From NCBI GenBank assembly GCA_027577415.1, contig JANBQS010000692.1:1-13426 (forward strand): a stretch of 13,426 nucleotides of DNA, given 5' to 3'. Below the pieces are notes generated by a model, which did not search any database, was not told the DNA's origin, and saw only the letters and a list, made by a program, of their open reading frames with translations. The stretch is from Coemansia sp. RSA 922. Its lineage: Eukaryota > Kickxellomycota > Kickxellomycetes > Kickxellales > Kickxellaceae. The stretch's first letter is position 1. Every line of letters starts with the position of its first letter. This document shows, in pieces, positions 8,201 to 13,426 of this stretch. The translations under genes were made by a program, and so were the position numbers.

Positions 8201-10050
8201 GTGCTACTACGGCCTCGCGTATGGCCACCGGAACGCACACGCCCTTTGTCGGCTCAGGATGGCGCGCTGCCGCCGCCGCAGCTGCCGCAGCAGCAGCGTA
8301 CCTCGACGGGTCTATACCGCCGGCTGTCTCGTATGTGCTTCCCAAGGATCTCAACGAGGCTCGGTCGCCCAGCGTTGCGCTGGCTGCTGCTCAAGCCCAG
8401 GCGCAGGCTGAAGCGGAGGCCTCTGAGCGCGGAGACGTGCTTGCCATCCCCGGGCTGTCGGTGTTTGCCGAGGGCAGTATGAGCTGCGACTCTGCGCCGC
8501 CTACGGCCAGCTCTACCACCGCGCGCATGAGCGCATTCACTATCGGCAGTGACGACGAGACTACGACGGCAGCGGCGGCAGAGTTGACTGCGGTCGAGAG
8601 CAAGGACGCGTCTGAGGTCAAGCTGCCTCAGCCTGCTGCGGGCGGGTTTTTGTCGTCGCAGCTGTCAAACTCGTCGTTCTACAAGCCCTTGTCGTCCATC
8701 TCTTTGTCAGCCAGGCGCACGTCGTCGATCAGCGTCTCGACTCCCGTTGCTGCTGCTCAGCCGCGACACCGCTCGCTCAGCGGAACTGAGGAGTCTCCTG
8801 AGTCCATTTCCACTGACGTTGACTCTGTCGCTGCCGCTCTATTCTCTGACGTGCCGCCTCCCGTGGTATCGTTGGCTGAGGTCAACGCTGCCCTGAACGC
8901 CCTTGTTGAGCAAGGGTCTGCTGGCTTGCCTGTCGATATGTGGGCGGCCGACGCCAGTGGCATGGGTATGCTCAAGCGCAAGTTAGACGATAATGCCTCT
9001 GAATTGGCCGCTGAGGGCATGGATAAGCGGAGACGTGGTGACTTGGAGCTAGAAGCTGCTGCATTTGATATAAGCTCGCTGTTCGCCACTGATCCAGCCA
9101 CGCCACGGCCGCGCCATTCCGATTCTCTCACACTGGCTATGGGAGTGGGCACGCCTATGCAGGCCACGCCGCTGCGTGGCAATGTCCACCATGCCGTCGA
9201 TACTGCTAGCGACGACGATGACTGGCTGCTGGCCATGGATCAGCTAGTCGACACCGAGGCGCTGCTTATAAAATCGCCGCCTTCGACACCCGTCGACGCC
9301 TCTATGCTGGGCATTGGTTCCTCAGCCCTCGATATCTCGCAACACTCGGCTTTGAGTGGGCAGAGTGTCGGCCCAGATCCGTTTGCTAGATGGGACCGTA
9401 TCCCCGTCAACATCTTCCGTCGCTCGCGCGCACTAGCGTCCAGTCATCGCAGAGATATTGGGGCGCAAGATGGCATGATGGGCGGCGGTATGTCGGCCCT
9501 AGCGCTTACTGCAATCAAGTCTAGTAGGCAGAGGAGGGCGCTTGTCAACTCCACACTACTCACACAGCATACTCTGCCCCCACCGCCGCCGCCTACGCCC
9601 CTGGGCTCGCGCTCGGCTTCGATGGCTGGCATGGGAGGCCCCGCCAACATTTATCGCACGCCGTCTACTCGTGAACGCCGCCTGCCGCCGTCACTGTTGG
9701 GTGCGTCGGAGGACTTGTCGAGCCAGGCTTCTGATCTCTCTACTGCCGCTACTGACAGTTACTCCAATATGCCTGCTGGCTCTTCGACGTCGCTGGCGCG
9801 CTCAGGACTCGCTGGGCGCAAGTCTGTGGGTGGGCGTGTGGTGTCAGGAGGAACTAGCGCTGCGGATGCTGCGGATAGCATTTATGCGTTTGGGTGGCTG
9901 GAGGACGACGAGGATCTGGCCTTGTTTGCTATGCCGGAGCTCTCGACTCGCGATGCCCAGCCTAGCATGACTATGATGCTGGCGGCATCCGCGGTTAGCC
10001 CCATGCTTCGGCCCTTTGGATCATCCGCCGATGCTGAGCCAAAGCTCTAA
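5257..10050 (+). CDS. PHD-finger, AT-hook nuclear protein (exons 5257-6127 and 6212-10050)
   Basis: Two exons join in frame (GAG codon across the junction) to give 1569 residues. The PHD finger spans 175-222 with ligands C176, C178, C191, C194, H199, C202, C219 and C222. A second Cys cluster, CPICEDECTC, lies at 318-327. An AT-hook RRGRPAKK is at 522-529 and a Lys-rich GKPRAKKGK at about 400. Residues about 560-900 are Ser/Asp/Glu-rich, with an acidic run at 616-627 and many casein-kinase-2-like S-x-x-D/E sites. Polyalanine occurs at 907-917 and 976-986. Acidic-hydrophobic segments DDDDWLLAMDQLVD (from 1291) and AFGWLEDDEDLALF (ending 1529) resemble activation domains. Known of these domains: PHD fingers bind histone tails and AT-hooks bind AT-rich DNA. 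Inference: a chromatin-bound transcription regulator in the nucleus. The position just before PHD residue F198, usually Trp, is Ser197. The ATG at 5257 is the first in frame, with A at -3. I do not recognise a named orthologue. Confidence 0.85.
6128..6211 (+). other. Intron of the PHD gene (84 bp)
   Basis: The donor is G|GTAAGT at 6128, a branch-like GCTAACG lies at 6199-6205, and the acceptor is CATAG ending at 6211. The length is 84, a multiple of three, but the intron carries an in-frame TGA at 6133-6135. A retained intron would therefore end translation after 292 residues, just past the PHD finger. Splicing joins GCA-G to AG-CTT and links the PHD exon to the Cys-cluster exon without a frame change. 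Confidence 0.85.
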
Positions 10051-10101
10051 TAAATATTATTATTATTATTATTTGTATCTCGTGTACTTTATATATTGTG
10101 G
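10049..10101. terminator. Shared 3' end region of convergent genes
   Basis: The TAA stop of the PHD gene (10048-10050) overlaps an AATAAA signal (10049-10054). On the other strand, the ATP23 stop is at 10102-10104. The 51 bases between the two stops are almost all A and T and must hold both transcripts' 3' ends or let them overlap. On the minus strand the same tract reads as repeated AATAAT, which could act as an efficiency element for ATP23. Confidence 0.6.
10056..10073. repeat. (ATT)6 microsatellite
   Basis: Six perfect ATT units sit right after the overlapping stop and poly(A) signal of the PHD gene. Copy number in such tracts varies between strains, so spacing between the two converging genes may vary. 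Confidence 0.9.
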
Positions 10102-10806
10102 TTAATAGATCTCGTCAAATGGACGAGTATCAGTGAAACAGCTCTTGAATACCTTGTTGACAGCTGCCTCTGCGTGCTTGGTGGACTTGCAGCTGGGGTT
10201 GGCTAGCAGCGATAGGACGGCTCTGCGTTTGACGCACACCTGGTGGTGCTTGAGAAAGCCCAGATTGCCGCGCATCATCTCTTGGAACCACGTACAATCT
10301 CCACTCAGGCTAGCAGCCCTAATCTCCGTGCAGGCGTGGTGTTCGAGATTATACCAATCAAGATTAAAGTTCTTATCATCGTAAGCGTGTACCATTTCGT
10401 GAGCCATCGTCGTCTCCAAATGGCCCTTTCCGCGTATCCTATTGTAGCACAGCTGGATTACGCCGTCGCTGGAGTATCCACCGCTACGCATCTCGTCGCA
10501 TTTCATGCAGGGCATGTTTTTGTGGTCTGGCGTGAATCCAGATTTTCTGAGGTTTTCGGCCATGAATATTACGAGCGGACTGGTTTGCATCAAGTCGTTG
10601 CGCCATTTCTCGCACCGCTTGCAGTCTGACAAGTCTTTGTTGAATGCTGCTGTTGTGGCTCGCGATTCTTGTTGCGAGGGTGTGAGCCCTAGACCCGTGT
10701 ACTCGGATATTGCACGACGCCACGTGTTGAATAGACCGCGTTCCTCGGCGTCCATCGCCATGTACTTTTGCTGGTGCGTCTCTGTCTTGTCGCTTGAAGA
10801 GGCCAT
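10102..10806 (-). CDS. ATP23: Mitochondrial inner membrane protease Atp23
   Basis: The product has 234 residues. The zinc-metalloprotease motif HEMVH is at 136-140 in TTMAHEMVHAYDDKNFNLDW, followed by HHACTEIRAASLSGDC, the signature stretch of Atp23/XRCC6BP1 proteins. H136 and H140 would bind zinc and E137 would be catalytic. Known of yeast Atp23: it sits in the intermembrane space, processes the Atp6 precursor and helps assemble the F1Fo ATP synthase Fo sector; it also degrades lipid-transfer proteins. Ten cysteines (62, 65, 100, 103, 120, 159, 171, 191, 206, 223) fit the ten-cysteine, five-disulfide Mia40-dependent form known from yeast. There is no N-terminal presequence, as expected for that import route. 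The ATG at 10806 has A at -3 and G at +4; the frame runs 12 codons further up without an ATG. It is convergent with the PHD gene and divergent from the cyclase gene. Confidence 0.95.
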   Translation of the reverse strand: MASSSDKTETHQQKYMAMDAEERGLFNTWRRAISEYTGLGLTPSQQESRATTAAFNKDLSDCKRCEKWRNDLMQTSPLVIFMAENLRKSGFTPDHKNMPCMKCDEMRSGGYSSDGVIQLCYNRIRGKGHLETTMAHEMVHAYDDKNFNLDWYNLEHHACTEIRAASLSGDCTWFQEMMRGNLGFLKHHQVCVKRRAVLSLLANPSCKSTKHAEAAVNKVFKSCFTDTRPFDEIY

Positions 10807-11122
10807 TGTAACAATAAAATAGATAAGGTGTCGATTCCGCAAAAAAAAAAAAAAAAGTTCAATTGCTTGTCAAGGTTTGGCGCCAAAAACTCGGTTCACC
10901 CGTTATTATGGCGGGTGTTCTTGATCGGGATTTGCATGCGGGGATGTGAGACGAGACACCACCCCTCGTGTGCAATTACACAATTGATGAAGAGTGGTCC
11001 CTGGTACAATGGCTTAGACCTTGTTGGAAAAGAGGAAACAGCAATATTCTTTCTTCTTTGCTTTCATTTTCTTATTTCTTATTTCTTGTTTATTTTTTGG
11101 AATTGTCTATACAGCAGCAGAA
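10807..11122. promoter_or_regulatory. Divergent promoter region, ATP23 / glutaminyl cyclase
   Basis: These 316 bp serve two genes transcribed apart. Next to ATP23 lies AGATAAG (10821-10827), a GATA-factor-like core, and a 16-base A-run (10841-10856) that would disfavour nucleosomes. A perfect 12-bp palindrome TTTGGCGCCAAA is at 10876-10887. The cyclase side has CACCCCTCGTG near 10960, with a CCCCT stress-element-like core, and a T/C-rich leader from 11040. I saw no clear TATA box for either gene. Confidence 0.5.
10876..10887. promoter_or_regulatory. Perfect palindrome TTTGGCGCCAAA, E2F-type site candidate
   Basis: Both halves match the E2F/DP core TTTSSCGC. E2F family factors are known to persist in some early-diverging fungi while Dikarya use SBF/MBF instead. 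It lies about 70 bp upstream of ATP23 and about 235 bp upstream of the cyclase ATG, and could serve both. One palindrome is weak evidence on its own. Confidence 0.35.
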
Positions 11123-12208
11123 ATGAAGCCTTGCTTTGCACTACACACTTCAAAAGTGGTAACAGCACTGGGTGCTTTGTTTTTACTAGCAACCACGACT
11201 CGTGCATCGCTTCAAGACGAACTATCAGTACGCGCATTCACCAACCCGCAGTTCTCCAACTCACTCAGCAACCTACAACTTAAGCGTCTAGCTAGCAACT
11301 CCCAAAAACAGCGCGAATGGCTAGATATCGCCAAGGGTGAACTTTTAGCTCCGGTCTTAGTTCCCAGGCAGATTGGATCCCCCGGATACATTGCAACGCA
11401 GAACCTCATTGTCGACATCATGAGCAGTCTGGACTATGTGATCTCGTGGGACAATTTCACCGCCACGACGCCCGTGGGCAAAGTGCCAATGGCCAATATC
11501 ATTGCGACCAAGAACCCGGCGGCAGCTAAGCGTCTCGTGCTGGCCGCGCACTATGAGAGCAAGGTGCTGGAGGGCGGAGAGTTTGTTGGTGCTACCGATT
11601 CGGCCGTTCCTGTGGGACTCATGCTGGACGTTGCCAAGGGGCTGGCGGATAAAATTGAACAAGATAGGGATGACATCAGTCTGCAGTTTATCTTCTTTGA
11701 TGGCGAAGAGGCCTACGAGGAGTGGACTGACAAGGACTCTATCTACGGATCCAAGCATCTGGCTGGGCTCTGGGAGCACAATCCGGATTCGGCTACGGTG
11801 GCAGCACTGAGCGGTGCCACGAAGCATAAGCCGGAACTTGACCGCGTTGAGCTCATGGTGCTTCTGGATCTCATAGGTGCGACCAATACCTCGTTTATCG
11901 CCCTGGAGTTGCCGACTGGCGATCTGTTTACACAGCTCAGCAAGCTCGAGAATAGGCTGCACAAGGCTGGCCATATGTCGCGCACGTATCTAAATACTAG
12001 GGTGCCGGCTGGTGCGGGTCGTGTGGAGGACGACCATGTGCCGTTTGTGGAGCGCAATGTTCCCGTGCTCCACCTTATCTCGGTGCCGTTCCCCAAAGTG
12101 TGGCACACTATGCAGGACGACGCCACAGCACTTGACCAGGGCGTTGTGGGGGATATGAGCCTGCTGTTGCGCTCTTTCGTGGCTAGCTATTTAAAGTTGC
12201 GGGTTTGA
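11123..12208 (+). CDS. Glutaminyl-peptide cyclotransferase, secretory
   Basis: The product has 361 residues of the M28-fold glutaminyl cyclase family, which turns N-terminal Gln of peptides into pyroglutamate. A signal peptide is visible: basic start, hydrophobic core VVTALGALFLLATTT, likely cleavage after RAS (residue 29). Family motifs run in order: LAAHYESK (140-147), FVGATDSAVP (154-163), FFDGEEAYEEW (191-201), LLDLIGATN (247-255), DDHVPFVERNVPVLHLI (303-319), VWHTM (326-330). Expected zinc ligands are D159, E196 and H328, with E195 and D249 as catalytic acidic residues. The disulfide pair that flanks the first zinc ligand in the human enzyme is absent here (AAHYESK, VPVG). Possible N-glycosylation sites are N111 and N255. 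The ATG at 11123 has G at -3; the frame continues upward without ATG. The enzyme should work in the ER/Golgi, vacuole or outside the cell. Past the stop, the +1 frame encodes a membrane anchor (12207-12404). Confidence 0.93.
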   Translation: MKPCFALHTSKVVTALGALFLLATTTRASLQDELSVRAFTNPQFSNSLSNLQLKRLASNSQKQREWLDIAKGELLAPVLVPRQIGSPGYIATQNLIVDIMSSLDYVISWDNFTATTPVGKVPMANIIATKNPAAAKRLVLAAHYESKVLEGGEFVGATDSAVPVGLMLDVAKGLADKIEQDRDDISLQFIFFDGEEAYEEWTDKDSIYGSKHLAGLWEHNPDSATVAALSGATKHKPELDRVELMVLLDLIGATNTSFIALELPTGDLFTQLSKLENRLHKAGHMSRTYLNTRVPAGAGRVEDDHVPFVERNVPVLHLISVPFPKVWHTMQDDATALDQGVVGDMSLLLRSFVASYLKLRV

Positions 12209-12404
12209 CGAAACGGACGAGGCAGCGTCTTCAGTGATGCCACTGCCAGTGGTCACAGTCACTAGTACTGTGGTCTCTGGCTCTGTGGTGACTTTGCCTG
12301 CCTCGTCCGACGTCATGTTCTTTATGAGTTTTATTGGCGTGCTGCTGTCTAGCCTGTCGATGTTCCTGATGGTTTCTGTATTCTGCAGAAGAAACAGAAG
12401 ATGA
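12207..12404 (+). CDS. Out-of-frame membrane-anchor tail of the cyclase, or 55-aa transmembrane ORF
   Basis: The +1 frame relative to the cyclase is open from 12195, past the cyclase TGA (12206-12208), to TGA at 12402-12404. From 12207 it encodes 65 residues: acidic start DETDEAASS, a stalk rich in Val, Thr and Ser (VVTVTSTVVSGSVVTLP), a 24-residue hydrophobic segment (12312-12383) and the basic tail CRRNRR. With the cyclase signal peptide this order gives a type I membrane protein with the positive end in the cytosol. Alternatives: a separate 55-residue protein from ATG 12237 (12237-12404); a single-base error in the assembly; a recent natural frameshift that turned an anchored enzyme into a soluble one; or +1 recoding at GTT-TGA-C. 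The opposite strand is also open here for 64 codons but predicts nothing recognisable. That coding sequence exists here is likely; how it is expressed is not known. Confidence 0.5.
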   Translation, partial: DETDEAASSVMPLPVVTVTSTVVSGSVVTLPASSDVMFFMSFIGVLLSSLSMFLMVSVFCRRNRR

Positions 12405-12664
12405 CAAAAATATAAATTTTTCTTGTGGCGATTTGCGAAAGGATCTAATACTATGACAATCACTTGGGGTGAGGGAATATCGCCGCACCAAGTCACGCTT
12501 CCTTAATTAGCACGGGGCCAAAGCATCCTTCTGCATTCCTTCCACTATGGCGAAAATCTCTCACCAGCCCGGAAAAGGGGCTGATGTAGCTCTCTTTTCT
12601 GGCACATTGTAGTTCTTTTTTGGCGGGCTTTTGACAAAGCCCGATGCGGCCGCCGAAAGCTTCT
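12405..12664. other. Intergenic, 3' region of the cyclase gene and upstream promoter
   Basis: AAAAATATAAATTTTT at 12406-12421 may serve as the cyclase poly(A) region. The rest is mixed sequence leading to the TATA box of the next gene. TTTGGCGGG (12619-12627) is an E2F-like half-site match. An inverted repeat overlaps it: GGGCTTT (12625-12631) and AAAGCCC (12636-12642) around a TGAC loop. GCGGCCGC lies at 12646-12653. No gene was seen. Confidence 0.4.
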
Positions 12665-12797
12665 TATAAAAAGCCTGGCTGGCGCCAGCTATCCCTCCAC
12701 TACTTTTCTAACAAAATTTTTTTTATGTAAACCCTTCACACCACCGTACTTTTTTTCTACTCAATCCACAACAACGCCTTTAAATAACTAAAAAAAG
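12665..12797 (+). promoter_or_regulatory. TATA box and first, non-coding exon of the right-hand gene
   Basis: TATAAAAAG lies at 12665-12673, followed by a perfect 12-bp palindrome GCTGGCGCCAGC (12678-12689), a pyrimidine-rich stretch and A-rich DNA ending AAAAAAG|GTGAGTG. The arrangement is that of a strong fungal promoter with a leader exon. The only ATG in the leader (12725) is followed at once by TAA, so this exon appears to be untranslated. Confidence 0.5.
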
Positions 12798-13342
12798 GTG
12801 AGTGAATATCTACTAGGATTCGTTAACCACGCATTTGCCAATGTTGTCCGTGCATATCAAGCAACGGCTATTGGGGAGAGGACACTTTTTTTTTGGCAGC
12901 CACCTTGAACGCTTTCCTCTGTTTTGACTCCTTATAACCCTGACTTGTAGTTTCCCCGCTTGATGTTCTTTTGTTTTAATTCGGCCATTTTTTTCTTTTA
13001 TTTGGTCAGATGTTATTTTGAGCCACTTTTTTCTTGTTTCTCAGTGCTTGCACTCACAATCCTTTGTCTAATCCACATACGTTTACATTCGTCATGTCTT
13101 GGCATTAAAACAGAAAAAAATAGGGCTGGACTAATGCCTCCTCTGCTTGTCAAGACTGCCCTCGAAGAGAGAGGGGTGGTTTATACAACGCCTCCAAGAT
13201 ATCTTACACGCTAGTTCTCTGCCTAAAAGTCAATGATTTCTACCCTGGCTTGCTGCGCACAAAATACCACCCAATGCTATTGTATCTCTACTAAAAAAAA
13301 ACTATTCCATCAACGTCATTTTTTTGTTTTGCTATCTACTAG
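12798..13342 (+). other. Putative 5'-UTR intron (545 bp)
   Basis: A strong donor GTGAGTG starts at 12798. The acceptor chosen is the T-rich stretch ending CTATCTACTAG at 13342. Other acceptors fit too: TGACTTGTAG ending 12950 and a pyrimidine tract ending CTCAG at 13043, so alternative splicing or a shorter intron is possible. The interior is T-rich with scattered stops; its longest ATG-initiated stretch is a 26-codon frame at 13134-13214. If correct, the intron is much longer than the 84-bp intron of the PHD gene, as is often seen for leader introns of highly expressed genes. TATCTACTAGGA occurs at both ends (12807-12818 and 13333-13344). Confidence 0.35.
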
Positions 13343-13426
13343 GACAAATTTTCCCGTCGTCGACATCAAGGTCTCACTTATTCGATATAGCCAAGGCACT
13401 GGTTGACATTTGTGGAGACATCTTCT
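13343..13426 (+). other. Start of the next exon, gene unidentified
   Basis: The base composition is balanced, unlike the T-rich DNA before it, which suggests an exon. There is no ATG, so the start codon would lie beyond the window or in an exon not recognised. One frame stays open to the edge (ending LVDICGDIF), the other two have stops. I cannot name the gene. Confidence 0.3.

Noticed and set aside
11021..11122. Upstream extension of the cyclase frame
   Set aside because: It lacks an ATG and is T-rich leader. The start at 11123 gives a well-formed signal peptide.
12191..12496. A minus-strand frame that could be a 64-codon last exon, since a strong pyrimidine tract and CTGCAG acceptor precede it at 12383-12400
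   Set aside because: I found no partner first exon with a good ATG and donor in the right phase, and the product is unrecognised. The plus-strand frame with a transmembrane segment explains the open stretch better. It remains a possible alternative.
12960..13214. An 84-codon frame in the putative leader intron
   Set aside because: The first half is a translation of T-rich DNA. Only the last 26 codons (from ATG 13134) look mildly protein-like; too short and unsupported to call a gene.
12798..13342. A TPP riboswitch in the long leader intron
   Set aside because: Fungal thiamine genes can carry one in such introns, but I could not find the conserved CTGAGA-type core or the matching second arm.

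Overview
The window reads as nuclear DNA of a fungus. Genes lie on both strands at close spacing and are nearly intron-free; the one intron I can place firmly is 84 bp with a GTAAGT donor. Start codons have an A or G at -3, and the recognisable products are eukaryotic (a DHHC palmitoyltransferase, Atp23, a secretory-pathway glutaminyl cyclase). An early-diverging lineage is plausible. The tandem degenerate F-box/leucine-rich genes recall the expanded families of Kickxellomycotina such as Coemansia, but that placement is an inference.

Left part (1-4961), AT-rich: the 3' end of a Swf1-type DHHC palmitoyltransferase gene, then two tandem paralogs of an F-box-like leucine-rich protein (A, 863-2548; B, 3201-4889). 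The repeated unit is about 2.2 kb. It carries the last codons of the palmitoyltransferase gene as a broken fragment (2733-2879), so the breakpoint can be read directly. The paralogs are mosaics: near-identical tracts, including 196 bp with no difference, alternate with strongly diverged ones.

Centre (5257-10050), GC-rich: a two-exon gene for a 1569-residue nuclear protein. It has a C4HC3 PHD finger, a short Cys cluster, an AT-hook, long Asp/Glu/Ser-rich stretches, polyalanine tracts and acidic-hydrophobic segments near the C terminus. It looks like a chromatin or transcription regulator. It ends tail-to-tail with the ATP23 gene (10102-10806, minus), only 51 bp away.

Right part: ATP23 diverges from a glutaminyl-peptide cyclotransferase gene (11123-12208, plus) across a 316-bp shared promoter region that contains a perfect TTTGGCGCCAAA palindrome. 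Directly past the cyclase stop codon, in the +1 frame, is a 65-codon open stretch encoding a Ser/Thr/Val-rich stalk, one transmembrane segment and a basic tail. That is what would anchor this secreted enzyme as a type I membrane protein, and it is the most surprising signal here. The last kilobase holds a TATA promoter and what looks like a long 5'-UTR intron of another plus-strand gene whose coding region lies outside the window.

The genes do not form one pathway. I found no tRNA or rRNA gene, transposon ORF or CRISPR array.
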